A stretch of DNA of 38,953 nt from an uncultured Christensenella sp. (GCA_910585235.1 CAJUCM010000007.1:32507-71459); one strand, 5' to 3'; counted from the stretch's first letter, positions 7,295 through 15,609 are shown. Notes: generated from the letters alone by a model not told the origin. Program-made: numbers and translations.

Positions 7295-9382
7295 TTATTT
7301 GTCCTCTTTCGTCGCACGGGAAGAGATAATCTTCTCGGAAATGCTCTTCGGCACTTCGTAGTAGTGATCGAACTGCATCGTGAACTGCCCTCTGCCCTGC
7401 GTGCGCGAACGAAGTTCCGTTGCGTAGCCAAACATTTCGGAGAGCGGGATTTCCGCGTCGATGACCTTTGCGCCGTTGCGATCGTCCGTGCCGAGAATGG
7501 TGCCGCGGCGTCCCGAAACGTTGCCCATCAGATCGCCGAAGTAATCTTCGGGCGTGATGATCTGCACTTTCATAATGGGTTCGAGCAGGACGGGTTTCGC
7601 CTTTTCCATTCCGTTCTTGAACGCCATGGAGCCTGCGATCTTGAACGCCATTTCGGACGAGTCGACTTCGTGATAGCTACCGTCATAGACCTGTACTTTG
7701 AAGTCCACCATCTCATAGCCTGCAAGATAACCGTTCTTCGCCGCCTCCTGGATCCCTTTGTCGATCGCGGGAATGTATTCCTTGGGGATCGAACCGCCGA
7801 CCGTCAAATCCTCGAATGCGTAGCCTTGACCGGGTTCCTGGGGAATGAGGTGAATTTTACAGTGACCGTACTGACCTTTACCGCCGGACTGACGCTTATA
7901 CATACCCTCCGCATCCACCGCGCTGCGGAACGTTTCGCGATAAGCGACCTGAGGCGCGCCGACGTTCGCTTCGACGTGGAATTCGCGCAAAAGTCTGTCA
8001 ACGATAATATCGAGGTGCAACTCGCCCATGCCGGCGATGATCGTCTGCCCCGTTTCTTTGTCGGTGTAGGTTTTGAACGTGGGATCCTCTTCCGCAAGTT
8101 TGATGAGCGCAAGCGTCATCTTCTCCTGACCCGCTTTCGTCTTGGGTTCGAGCGAAAGCTGGATAACGGGTTCGGGGAATTCCATCTTTTCGAGAATGAT
8201 GGGGTGCTTTTCGTCGCAGAGCGTATCGCCCGTCGTCGTATTTTTCAATCCCACAATCGCGCAGATGTCGCCCGAATAAATACATTCGATGTCCTTTCTT
8301 TCGTTGGAGTGCATCTGAACGAGACGCCCTACGCGCTCTTTCTTTTCCTTCGTGGAGTTATAGACGTAAGACCCCGCTTCCAGAACGCCCGAATAAGCGC
8401 GGAAGTATGCGAGCGAACCCACGAACGGGTCGGTCGCGATCTTGAACGCAAGACCCGAAAACGGCTCTTCGTCGGAAGTCTTTCTCTCCTCCTCTTCCCC
8501 CGTCTTGGGGTTTACGCCCTTGACGTGCGCCACGTCGAGAGGGCTCGGCAGGAAATGAATGACCGCGTCGAGAAGGAACTGCACGCCCTTGTTCTTATAG
8601 GAAGAACCGCAGAGCATGGGGATCGCCTCCATTTTCAGGCAACGTTCGCGAAGTCCCGCAATGATTTCCTCTTCGGAAAGTTCCATCGTATCGAGGTACT
8701 TTTCCATGAGTTCGTCGTTGGCGGAAGCCGCTTCCTCAACGAGCTTTTCGCGGTATTTTTCGGCAAGCTCCTGCATATCTGCGGGAATGGGTTCCTTTCT
8801 GAAATCCTTGCCGAGATCGTCGTAATAGACCTCCGCTTCCATGCGGATGAGGTCGATGATCCCGCGGAAATTCTCCTCTTTGCCGATGGGAAGTTCGATC
8901 GGAACGGGATTTGCGCCGAGGCGCTCGCGGATCATTTTTTCCACGCGGTAGAAATCCGCGCCGTTGATGTCCATTTTGTTGACGTACGCAACGCGGGGAA
9001 CTTTATAGGTATCCGCCTGACGCCAAACGGTTTCGGACTGCGGCTCGACGCCGCCCTTTGCGCAGAAAGTTGCGACCGCGCCGTCCAGAACGCGGAGCGA
9101 ACGCTCCACTTCCACCGTAAAGTCAACGTGACCCGGCGTATCGATAATGTTGAACCGGTGATTTTTCCAGACGCAAGTCGTCGCCGCGGAAGTGATCGTG
9201 ATCCCGCGTTCCTGCTCCTGAACCATCCAGTCCATGGTAGCGGTACCGTCGTGCGTTTCGCCGATTTTATGCGTCTTACCCGTGTAGAACAGAATGCGCT
9301 CCGTCGTCGTGGTCTTGCCCGCGTCGATATGAGCCATGATTCCGAAGTTACGGGTATGTTTTAAGTCGTATTCTCTGGGCAT
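7295..9382 (-). CDS. fusA: Elongation factor G
   Basis: EF-G, the GTPase that drives ribosomal translocation and, with RRF, ribosome recycling; 695 residues, the usual length. G motifs: AHIDAGKTT (G1), RGITITSAATT (switch I), DTPGHVDFT (G3), NKMD (G4). The rest follows the five-domain EF-G plan, including the domain IV region YGHCKIHLIPQEPGQG and a domain V ending near QGRGQFTMQFDHY. The ATG at 9382 is preceded by AAGGAGACACGATT. It is 18 bp behind rpsG in the str operon. No terminator is evident before the tuf promoter, so some read-through into tuf is likely. No in-window sign of a paralogue. Confidence 0.98.
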   Translation of the reverse strand: MPREYDLKHTRNFGIMAHIDAGKTTTTERILFYTGKTHKIGETHDGTATMDWMVQEQERGITITSAATTCVWKNHRFNIIDTPGHVDFTVEVERSLRVLDGAVATFCAKGGVEPQSETVWRQADTYKVPRVAYVNKMDINGADFYRVEKMIRERLGANPVPIELPIGKEENFRGIIDLIRMEAEVYYDDLGKDFRKEPIPADMQELAEKYREKLVEEAASANDELMEKYLDTMELSEEEIIAGLRERCLKMEAIPMLCGSSYKNKGVQFLLDAVIHFLPSPLDVAHVKGVNPKTGEEEERKTSDEEPFSGLAFKIATDPFVGSLAYFRAYSGVLEAGSYVYNSTKEKKERVGRLVQMHSNERKDIECIYSGDICAIVGLKNTTTGDTLCDEKHPIILEKMEFPEPVIQLSLEPKTKAGQEKMTLALIKLAEEDPTFKTYTDKETGQTIIAGMGELHLDIIVDRLLREFHVEANVGAPQVAYRETFRSAVDAEGMYKRQSGGKGQYGHCKIHLIPQEPGQGYAFEDLTVGGSIPKEYIPAIDKGIQEAAKNGYLAGYEMVDFKVQVYDGSYHEVDSSEMAFKIAGSMAFKNGMEKAKPVLLEPIMKVQIITPEDYFGDLMGNVSGRRGTILGTDDRNGAKVIDAEIPLSEMFGYATELRSRTQGRGQFTMQFDHYYEVPKSISEKIISSRATKEDK

Positions 9383-9400
9383 AATCGTGTCTCCTTAGAA

Positions 9401-9871
9401 TCAGAAACGGAAATGCGCGAACGCCTTGTTCGCTTCCGCCATTCTGTGCGTATCTTCTTTCTTCTTGACGGAACCGCCGGTATTGTTATACGCGTCCATA
9501 AGTTCCGCGGCGAGCTTTTTGCTCATTTCGCGCTCGCTTCTCTTTCTCGTGTTGTTGACGATCCAGCGGATCGCAAGCGTCTGACGGCGCTCAGGTCTGA
9601 TTTCGATGGGAACCTGATAGTTCGCACCGCCCACGCGCCTTGCCTTGACTTCGACCATGGGCATCACGTTGTTCAACGCTTTCGTGAAGATTTCCATGGG
9701 ATCCAAGCCTAATTTCTCTCCCATCATCGTGAACGCATCGTACACGATCCTCTGGGCAACGCTTTTTTCGCCGTCGAGCATCACCTGATTGATGAGCTTT
9801 GTGACGACTTTGCTGTTGTAAATAGGATCGGGCAGAACGTCTCTTTTGGGAACGCCACCTCTTCTGGGCAT
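9401..9871 (-). CDS. rpsG: 30S ribosomal protein S7
   Basis: Primary 16S rRNA-binding protein that nucleates assembly of the 30S head; 156 residues, typical. It starts MPRRGGVPKRDVLPDPIYNS and contains the conserved segment RVGGANYQVPIEIRPERR. The ATG at 9871 has CGGAGG upstream. It follows rpsL after a long spacer of about 206 bp and precedes fusA by 18 bp. In E. coli, S7 represses its own synthesis by binding the rpsL-rpsG spacer; the unusually long, hairpin-containing spacer here is a plausible equivalent, which is inference. Confidence 0.98.
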   Translation of the reverse strand: MPRRGGVPKRDVLPDPIYNSKVVTKLINQVMLDGEKSVAQRIVYDAFTMMGEKLGLDPMEIFTKALNNVMPMVEVKARRVGGANYQVPIEIRPERRQTLAIRWIVNNTRKRSEREMSKKLAAELMDAYNNTGGSVKKKEDTHRMAEANKAFAHFRF

Positions 9872-10077
9872 TTTGGTATCCTCCGATTAAAATTTTGTTT
9901 GCGTTACGCCGCCGCGAGGGAACAAATTCCCTGTCCTGTTAAGCTATTTTACCTGCGCTATATATAATAGGTTAGGCAAAAACCTTCTCCCCTTGCGGGA
10001 ATACTGCCTGACTTCCGGACAAATATTCCGAAATAAAGCAGAGTTCTTCACGAACGAAATAGCGAAAATCCGTGAAA
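9872..10077 (-). promoter_or_regulatory. Long rpsL-rpsG spacer with hairpins
   Basis: A 206-bp spacer inside a ribosomal-protein operon. On the minus strand it contains AGGGAA-TTTG-TTCCCT (9917-9932) and TCCC-GCAA-GGGGA further upstream, and no open frame with a ribosome site. No promoter with acceptable spacing was found. It could be the S7 feedback target. Confidence 0.4.
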
Positions 10078-10449
10078 TTACTTAGGGCGTTTTGCGCCGT
10101 ACTTACTGCGGGACTGTTTGCGTTTTGCAACGCCCGCCGTATCGAGCGCACCGCGCACGATATGATACCGCACGCCGGGCAGGTCCTTTACTCTTCCGCC
10201 GCGGATCAGAACGGAGCTGTGCTCCTGCAAGTTGTGACCTTCGCCGGGAATGTAAACGGTACCTTCCTGCTTGTTGGTAAGGCGGACTCTCGCAATTTTA
10301 CGAAGCGCCGAGTTGGGCTTCTTGGGAGAGGTCGTCGTCACCGAAAGGCATACGCCGCGTTTCTGCGGACACTTGTCCAGAATAGGGCTCTTGGACTTGA
10401 ACGCTTCGCGCTCTCTGCCTTTTTTGATAAGCTGGTTGATCGTAGGCAT
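10078..10449 (-). CDS. rpsL: 30S ribosomal protein S12
   Basis: S12 of the decoding centre; 123 residues, typical. The start MPTINQLIKKGR, the loop TTTSPKKPNSALRK and the segment PGEGHNLQEHS are all standard. The lysine of the PKKPNSA loop, the usual site of streptomycin-resistance changes, is wild type. The ATG at 10449 follows AAGGAGGTAAAGAGA. First gene of the str operon, with its own strong promoter, divergent from pgk. Confidence 0.98.
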   Translation of the reverse strand: MPTINQLIKKGREREAFKSKSPILDKCPQKRGVCLSVTTTSPKKPNSALRKIARVRLTNKQEGTVYIPGEGHNLQEHSSVLIRGGRVKDLPGVRYHIVRGALDTAGVAKRKQSRSKYGAKRPK

Positions 10450-10566
10450 TCTCTTTACCTCCTTGTTTTATTCCGGAATATTTCAGCGACTGCAAGCAGT
10501 CGGAAGAAATCGTTCTTTCCGCATTCGGGCGCGCAAAAAGATACGCCCTCATTACGGACAAAGCAT

Positions 10567-10595
10567 ATTTTACCAAACCGTAATATTTTTGTCAA
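10567..10595 (-). promoter_or_regulatory. rpsL (str operon) promoter, TTGACA-17-TAAAAT
   Basis: TTGACA (10595-10590) and TAAAAT (10572-10567) on the minus strand with 17 bp between. The leader is about 110 nt and contains a short hairpin, GACTGC-TT-GCAGTC, about 45 nt before rpsL. Confidence 0.88.
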
Positions 10596-10660
10596 ACATT
10601 TTATACAAAATTTACGGAAAAAACCGCAATATTTCTGTAATTCTTTCTTCTTATAAAGTA

Positions 10661-10689
10661 TTGACAAATTTTGGGAAAAGAATTATTAT
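10661..10689 (+). promoter_or_regulatory. pgk promoter, TTGACA-17-TATTAT
   Basis: TTGACA 10661-10666 and TATTAT 10684-10689. Back to back with the rpsL promoter, 65 bp between the two -35 boxes. Confidence 0.85.
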
Positions 10690-10736
10690 ATTATGTGGAA
10701 TCCGACAAACGGAATTTATGAAAGGAGAACAATTTT

Positions 10737-12038
10737 ATGAACAAGAAAACCGTAAAAGATTTGAAAGACTTAAAAGGCAAGCGCGTCCTTGTCCGCTGCG
10801 ACTTCAACGTTCCGATCGTGAACGGCGTCATCACCGACGAAAACCGCATCAACGGCGCACTGCCCACGATCAAGTATCTCATGGACAAGGGTGCGAAAGT
10901 CGTACTCTGTTCGCACATGGGAAAACCCCACTCTATCTTCTCGGACGAAGTAAAGCTCAACAAAAAAGACAAAAAGAAAGTCGAAGCGGGCGAAACCACC
11001 GCGGAAGCGATCATCGAAAAGGCAAAGAAAACCGAGCCGACAAAACTCACGCTCGCGCCCGTTGCAAAGCGCCTGAACGAGCTCCTCGGCAATAAAGTCG
11101 CGTTCGCGTCCGACGTGGTAGGTCCCGACGCGCAGGCAAAGGTCGCCGCGCTCAAAGAGGGCGAATGCGTGCTTTTGGAAAATCTCCGCTTCCACTGGGA
11201 AGAAGAAAAGAAAGATCTGGAATTCTGCAAAAAGCTCGCTTCTTTCTGCGATATTTATGTAAACGACGCATTCGGAACGGCGCACCGCTCCCACGCTTCC
11301 ACGGCGGCGATCGTCGAATACGGTCTTGTCAAGACCGCCGTCTGCGGTTTCCTCATCGAAAAGGAGCTCACGGTTATGGCGGACTCGCTTGAAAAACCCA
11401 AGCACCCCTTCGTTGCGATCTTAGGCGGCGCGAAAGTTGCGGACAAACTCAACGTTATTTCCAACTTGCTTGAAAAGTGCGACACGCTCATCATCGGCGG
11501 CGGCATGGCTTACACCTTCCTCAAAGCGCAGGGCGGTTCGGTCGGCACCTCGCTCGTGGACGACGAAAAACTCGACTACTGCAAAGAGATGCTGAAAAAG
11601 GCGAAGGACAACGGCAAAGAAATTCTTCTGCCCGTCGATACGGTCGTCGCAAAAGCATTCCCCGACCCCATCGACGCACCCGTCGAGATCAAAACGGTTT
11701 CCTCTATGGAGATCCCTGCGGATATGATGGGTCTCGACATCGGCGAAGCGACGAGAAAGCTCTTTGCAGAAAAAGTTGCCGCGGCGAAAACGGTCATCTG
11801 GAACGGTCCCATGGGCGTGTTTGAAAACCCCACCCTTGCGGCGGGTACGATCGCGGTCGCGGAAGCGCTCGCAAAAGCGAAAGGCACGACGATCGTCGGC
11901 GGCGGCGACTCTGCCGCGGCTTGCACGCAGTTCGGCTTTGCGAATAAGATCACGCATATCTCCACGGGCGGCGGAGCTTCCCTCGAACTCTTTGAGGGAA
12001 AAGTTCTCCCCGGTATCGCCTGCCTCAACGAGAAATAA
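10737..12038 (+). CDS. pgk: Phosphoglycerate kinase
   Basis: Glycolytic enzyme converting 1,3-bisphosphoglycerate and ADP to 3-phosphoglycerate and ATP in the cytoplasm. Signature motifs: RCDFNVP near residue 21, FGTAHRSHAST, LGGAKVADKLNVI and GGGDSAAA near the end, all consistent with an active enzyme. The ATG follows AAAGGAGAACAATTTT. It is 433 residues against about 390-400 usually. The extra length is mostly a lysine-rich insertion after SHMGKP (about residues 65-101, KLNKKDKKKVEAGETTAEAI), placed before the LTLAPVAKRL helix. Own promoter and terminator; followed by tpiA and gpmI, so three glycolytic steps sit together but not as one operon. Confidence 0.97.
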   Translation: MNKKTVKDLKDLKGKRVLVRCDFNVPIVNGVITDENRINGALPTIKYLMDKGAKVVLCSHMGKPHSIFSDEVKLNKKDKKKVEAGETTAEAIIEKAKKTEPTKLTLAPVAKRLNELLGNKVAFASDVVGPDAQAKVAALKEGECVLLENLRFHWEEEKKDLEFCKKLASFCDIYVNDAFGTAHRSHASTAAIVEYGLVKTAVCGFLIEKELTVMADSLEKPKHPFVAILGGAKVADKLNVISNLLEKCDTLIIGGGMAYTFLKAQGGSVGTSLVDDEKLDYCKEMLKKAKDNGKEILLPVDTVVAKAFPDPIDAPVEIKTVSSMEIPADMMGLDIGEATRKLFAEKVAAAKTVIWNGPMGVFENPTLAAGTIAVAEALAKAKGTTIVGGGDSAAACTQFGFANKITHISTGGGASLELFEGKVLPGIACLNEK

Positions 12039-12054
12039 TCAAATCAAGCAAAAT

Positions 12055-12085
12055 CCCCTCCCCTATCGGGAGGGGTTATTTTTCT
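12055..12085 (+). terminator. pgk terminator, possibly bidirectional
   Basis: CCCCTCCC-CTATC-GGGAGGGG followed by TTATTTTT. The stem overlaps the last codon and stop of the minus-strand small gene ending at 12063; on the minus strand the following T-run is weak (ATTTTG). Confidence 0.8.
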
Positions 12086-12356
12086 CGTTTTCTTTCCCGA
12101 ATGCTTCGGTAATAAACCGCACGCCGAAGCGAATCCCTGCGCGAAAACACATAAACCCCATTTCCGCCCCGATCAAAGTTTCCAAATCTAATAGATCGTC
12201 CAACCATGTTTTCTGCTCTTTGCCTAAAACTTTAATGAGCTTGCCGTAATACTTTTCCGCCTCGTCCGAAAGCCTGTCATATTCTTCCGTATTTTTTATT
12301 TTGTCGATCGGACCGTAATTGGACATATAAATTTCTTTTAACAATGATTCTTCCAT
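12063..12356 (-). CDS. Small protein, DUF6809-like
   Basis: 97 residues, no signal peptide or membrane segment. The pattern (short N-terminus, EYDRLSDEAEKYYGKLIKVL, then FRAGIRFGVRFITEAFG at the end) resembles DUF6809, a small helical family of unknown function common in Clostridia; this match is from memory and moderate. The ATG at 12356 is preceded by TGGAGAATATTT. A TATAAT lies about 45 bp upstream (near 12395), but without a good -35. Convergent with pgk; the stop codon lies inside the pgk terminator stem. Confidence 0.65.
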   Translation of the reverse strand: MEESLLKEIYMSNYGPIDKIKNTEEYDRLSDEAEKYYGKLIKVLGKEQKTWLDDLLDLETLIGAEMGFMCFRAGIRFGVRFITEAFGKENEKNNPSR

Positions 12357-12521
12357 AAATATTCTCCATTAAAATTTTCTACTGTGAATCATTATAATAG
12401 CTCTTGCTAAAAAATACTTACAATATCTATAACGCAGATTTTATTTTTTTGAACTGAAAATATTTTGCAATTTTATTGAAAACCTAACAAATAGAATTGA
12501 CTAAAAACATTTACAAATATA

Positions 12522-12550
12522 TTGCAATTCCTATTCATTCGTGATATAAT
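12522..12550 (+). promoter_or_regulatory. tpiA promoter, TTGCAA-17-TATAAT
   Basis: TTGCAA 12522-12527 and TATAAT 12545-12550. Leader about 26 nt. Confidence 0.85.
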
Positions 12551-12582
12551 ACACAAAGAAATTTTTTAACAGGAGAATCTTC

Positions 12583-13329
12583 ATGAGAAAACCCATTATT
12601 GCAGGAAACTGGAAAATGAACAACACCGCAAGCGAGGGCGTTGCGCTCGTAAACGCTTTGAAACCCCTCGTTGCGAACGCTGATTGCGAAGTCGTCGTAT
12701 GCGTCCCCGCAATCGATATTCCCGCCGTTGCGGAAGCCTTGAAGGGCTCGAATATTGCGCTCGGCGCGCAGAACGTACATTTTGCCGAAAAAGGCGCGTT
12801 CACGGGCGAAATTTCCGCAAACATGCTCAAAGAGTTCGGCGTCAAGTACGTCATTATCGGACACAGCGAACGCCGCCAATACTTCGGAGAGACGGACGAA
12901 ACCGTCAACAAGCGCACGCTTGCCGCTTTGAATGCGGGACTTACCCCGATCGTCTGCGTAGGCGAAAGCCTTGAAGAGCGCGAAACGGGCAAGACCGAAT
13001 CCGTTCTCGATAAACAGCTTACGGACGGATTGAAAGGAATCGAAAACATTGCCGATATTGTGATCGCTTACGAACCCGTATGGGCGATCGGCACGGGCAA
13101 GACCGCAACGAGCGAACAAGCGAACGAGACGATCGGCTATATCCGCAAAAAGATCGGCGAGCTCTTCTGCCCGAAGTGCGCGGAAAAATTGCGCATTCAG
13201 TACGGCGGTTCCATGAACGCAGGCAACTGCAAAGAACTCATGGCAATGCCCGAAATCGACGGCGGACTCATCGGCGGAGCATCGCTCAAAGCGAACGACT
13301 TTGCAACGATCGCCAACTACAACAAATAA
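12583..13329 (+). CDS. tpiA: Triosephosphate isomerase
   Basis: TIM-barrel enzyme interconverting dihydroxyacetone phosphate and glyceraldehyde 3-phosphate; 248 residues, usual length. Catalytic elements: GNWKMN (Lys), IIGHSERR (His), YEPVWAIGTGKTA (Glu plus the loop 6 lid) and the phosphate-binding GGSMNAGN and GGLIGGASL. The ATG is preceded by AGGAGAATCTTC. Own promoter and terminator between pgk and gpmI. Confidence 0.98.
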   Translation: MRKPIIAGNWKMNNTASEGVALVNALKPLVANADCEVVVCVPAIDIPAVAEALKGSNIALGAQNVHFAEKGAFTGEISANMLKEFGVKYVIIGHSERRQYFGETDETVNKRTLAALNAGLTPIVCVGESLEERETGKTESVLDKQLTDGLKGIENIADIVIAYEPVWAIGTGKTATSEQANETIGYIRKKIGELFCPKCAEKLRIQYGGSMNAGNCKELMAMPEIDGGLIGGASLKANDFATIANYNK

Positions 13330-13347
13330 ATTTACAATTATAAAAAA

Positions 13348-13376
13348 CCCCGCCGACTTTCGCCGGCGGGGTTTTT
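13348..13376 (+). terminator. tpiA terminator
   Basis: CCCCGCCG / CGGCGGGG with an 8-nt loop, then TTTTT. Confidence 0.9.
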
Positions 13377-13382
13377 GATTAC

Positions 13383-13470
13383 GGCGTGTCGGGGACGCCA
13401 CGCCCTACAATGCTGAAACACCCGCTGCCCCCCTTCGTTTTGTAGGGAGCGACGTCCTCGGCGCTCCGCC
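13383..13470. repeat. Imperfect inverted-repeat intergenic element
   Basis: The left arm 13383-13410 reads GGCGTGTCGGGGACGCCACG and ends CCTACAA. The right arm, about 13440-13470, starts TTGTAGGGAGCGACGTCCTC and ends GCGCTCCGCC; it is an imperfect reverse complement of the left arm round a loop of about 30 nt. It lies between the tpiA terminator and the gpmI promoter, codes for nothing and is unusually GC-rich beside AT-rich flanks. It looks like a dispersed REP- or MITE-like unit; only one copy is in this window. Confidence 0.6.
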
Positions 13471-13512
13471 ACTTTTTTTCAATATTTTTTTTCAAAAATA
13501 TCCCTCTCCCGC

Positions 13513-13542
13513 TTGCAAAACCGACCCGAATCATAGTATAAT
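13513..13542 (+). promoter_or_regulatory. gpmI promoter, TTGCAA-18-TATAAT
   Basis: TTGCAA 13513-13518 and TATAAT 13537-13542. Leader about 21 nt with GAGGT before the ATG. Confidence 0.8.
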
Positions 13543-13570
13543 AAAAACAATCTAAACACGAGGTATCAAC

Positions 13571-15130
13571 ATGAAAACACCTTACGCAATCATCATCATG
13601 GACGGCTACGGACTGAATCCCGAAGAGAGCGGCAACGCGATCTTTATGGACGGAAGCAAAAACGTAAACGAGCTACGGGCAAAATATCCCTCCGCAAGGC
13701 TCGGCGCGAGCGGGCTTTCGGTCGGGCTTCCCGACGGACAAATGGGGAATTCCGAAGTCGGTCACCTCAACATGGGCGCGGGACGCATCGTCTATCAGGA
13801 TTTGACCAAGATCACGAAAGCGATCGACGACGGCGACTTCTTCAAAAACGAAGCGCTGATCTCCGCCATGGACGGCGCCAAGGCAAACAATAAAAAACTG
13901 CACTTGTGGGGGCTGTTGTCCGACGGCGGCGTACACTCTCACCTCACACACCTCTTTGCCCTTCTCGAAATGGCAAAAAAACGCGGCGTTCCGCAGACCT
14001 TCGTTCACTGCTTTATGGACGGGCGCGACGTCTCCCCCACCTCCGGCGTGCATTTCGTGAAAGAGTTGCAGAACAAAATGAATCAGCTCAACTACGGCGA
14101 AATCGCCTCCCTTTCGGGCAGATATTATTCCATGGACCGCGACAACAACTGGGACCGCCTAGAAAAGAGCTACGATATGCTCACGCTCGGCATGGGCTTA
14201 CAGAAAGAGAACCCCGTCAAAGCGCTCGAAGAATCCTACGCGGACGGCGTGACGGACGAATTTGTTCTGCCCACCAACATCATGAAAAACGGAAAGCCCG
14301 TTGCGCTCGTCGAAAAGGGCGACTCGGTGATTTTCTTCAACTTCCGCCCCGACAGAGCGCGCGAGATCACGCGCGCGTTCTCTCAGAAAGAATTTACCGT
14401 TCCCAAAGGTACGGCGTTCGAGAGAAAGACGGGATTTTTGGAACTTAACTACGTCTGCTACACCGTGTATGACGCGGCGTTCGAGAATGTTAAAATCGCG
14501 TTCCCCAAGCAGAGCATGAAGAACACGCTCGGCGAATACCTTGCAACGCTGAACAAGACCCAGCTCCGCATTGCGGAAACGGAGAAATACGCACACGTCA
14601 CTTTCTTCTTCAACGGCGGCGTGGAAGAACCCAACCAAGGCGAAACGCGCGTTCTCATCAATTCGCCCAAGGTCGCAACTTACGACCTGCAACCCGAAAT
14701 GTCCGCGCCCGAAGTCACCGACCGCGTATTGCAGGAACTGCGTTCGGGCAAATACGACTCGATGATTCTGAACTTCGCCAACTGCGATATGGTCGGGCAT
14801 ACGGGCGTGATCCCCGCCGCGGTCAAGGCGGTGCATACCGTGGACGAATGCGTCAAACGCGTCGTGGATCAGATCCTTGCAATGGGCGGTAGCGCCATTC
14901 TGACCGCCGACCACGGCAACGCCGACAGAATGCTCGACACGGACGGATCGCCCTTCACGGCGCACACCACGAACCCCGTTCCCGTCGTTCTCGTTTCCGA
15001 AAAGTATAAAAACGTAAGGCTTCGCAAGGACGGCGTACTTGCGGACATTGCCCCCACCCTGCTCGAAGTGATGGGACTTCCCGTTCCCGCGGAGATGACG
15101 GGCACAAGCCTTATTATCCGTCATAACTAA
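13571..15130 (+). CDS. gpmI: 2,3-bisphosphoglycerate-independent phosphoglycerate mutase
   Basis: Metal-dependent (usually Mn) mutase interconverting 3- and 2-phosphoglycerate; alkaline phosphatase superfamily; 519 residues, typical. Motifs: IIMDGYGLN (metal Asp), GNSEVGHLNMGAGR (phosphoserine nucleophile), LLSDGGVHSH, FMDGRDVSPTSG, SLSGRYYSMDRDNNWDR (substrate), FFNFRPDRARE, FANCDMVGHTG and TADHGNAD (metal ligands). The ATG follows ACGAGGTATCAAC. Last of the three glycolytic genes, with its own promoter and terminator. Confidence 0.97.
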   Translation: MKTPYAIIIMDGYGLNPEESGNAIFMDGSKNVNELRAKYPSARLGASGLSVGLPDGQMGNSEVGHLNMGAGRIVYQDLTKITKAIDDGDFFKNEALISAMDGAKANNKKLHLWGLLSDGGVHSHLTHLFALLEMAKKRGVPQTFVHCFMDGRDVSPTSGVHFVKELQNKMNQLNYGEIASLSGRYYSMDRDNNWDRLEKSYDMLTLGMGLQKENPVKALEESYADGVTDEFVLPTNIMKNGKPVALVEKGDSVIFFNFRPDRAREITRAFSQKEFTVPKGTAFERKTGFLELNYVCYTVYDAAFENVKIAFPKQSMKNTLGEYLATLNKTQLRIAETEKYAHVTFFFNGGVEEPNQGETRVLINSPKVATYDLQPEMSAPEVTDRVLQELRSGKYDSMILNFANCDMVGHTGVIPAAVKAVHTVDECVKRVVDQILAMGGSAILTADHGNADRMLDTDGSPFTAHTTNPVPVVLVSEKYKNVRLRKDGVLADIAPTLLEVMGLPVPAEMTGTSLIIRHN

Positions 15131-15142
15131 AATAAAGATAAA

Positions 15143-15171
15143 AGCGCGGGCTGACTGCCCGCGCTTTTTTT
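15143..15171 (+). terminator. gpmI terminator
   Basis: AGCGCGGGC-TGACT-GCCCGCGCT followed by seven T; the ssrA promoter starts 3 bp later. Confidence 0.92.
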
Positions 15172-15173
15172 GG

Positions 15174-15202
15174 TTGACAAAAACCGAAATATCGCATATA
15201 CT
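15174..15202 (+). promoter_or_regulatory. ssrA promoter, TTGACA-17-TATACT
   Basis: TTGACA 15174-15179 and TATACT 15197-15202, giving a start about 15 nt before the mature tmRNA 5' end. Confidence 0.88.
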
Positions 15203-15222
15203 ATATTTGCAAGACGAAAAAC

Positions 15223-15609
15223 GGGCCTGTTTCGGATTCGATTGCAAGCGGATTTCGTCGGACGCACGCCGGAGGCTCGGCTCCGTAAAAACGGATCAAT
15301 TTTAATTGCTGATAATAAAAGCAGAAGAACCGCTACCCGCAGAGCATCCGCTCGTCGCGTAGCGCTTGCGGCTTAACTTTTTAAGCTCCGTCCTCTTCCG
15401 GCTGCCCACGGTCGGATTCGGGGCGTCAACTCAGTGGGGAACGTTTTATTCGGAAAAACTTCCGTCTGAATAAAATGAATTCAGGGAAGTATGCCCGAAA
15501 AAAAGTCGTCTGCGGACTTTTTCAGGGCGAGATTTAACCGCAGACTAAGCGTGTAGTGTCCACGGATGAACCTTGTAAGACCGCAGTTCAATTCTGCGCA
15601 GGTCCACCA
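15223..15609 (+). ncRNA. ssrA: Transfer-messenger RNA (tmRNA)
   Basis: tmRNA rescues stalled ribosomes by acting first as tRNA-Ala and then as a short template. The 5' end GGGCCTG pairs with CAGGTCC before the encoded ACCA (15606-15609), with one G-U. The 5' domain continues with the diagnostic TTTCGGATTCGA, and the T arm CGCAG-TTCAATT-CTGCG lies near the 3' end. Mature length is about 387 nt. The tag reading frame (15308-15376) ends VALAA and TAA. Downstream GC-rich and T-rich segments are in the place of the pseudoknots, which I did not fold. Own promoter; an 18-bp palindrome after the 3' end acts as terminator. The partner SmpB is not in the window. Confidence 0.95.
15308..15376 (+). other. 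tmRNA tag reading frame, 22-residue Arg-rich tag
   Basis: From the probable resume codon GCT at 15308 the tag is ADNKSRRTATRR then ASARRVALAA, 22 residues, then TAA. Arg pairs fall at positions 6-7, 11-12 and 16-17. The hydrophobic ALAA end, recognised by ClpXP-type proteases in other bacteria, is kept. The resume codon is assigned by an A at -4, in the position important in E. coli, and by the start of the frame shared with other tags (AD/AN); an earlier or later start by one or two codons cannot be excluded. Confidence 0.75.

Noticed and set aside
7250..9364. 704-codon plus-strand frame
   Set aside because: Antisense of fusA; no similarity or start signals.
15170..15376. 68-codon ORF upstream of and into ssrA
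   Set aside because: It begins before the ssrA promoter and is only the tmRNA tag frame extended upstream.
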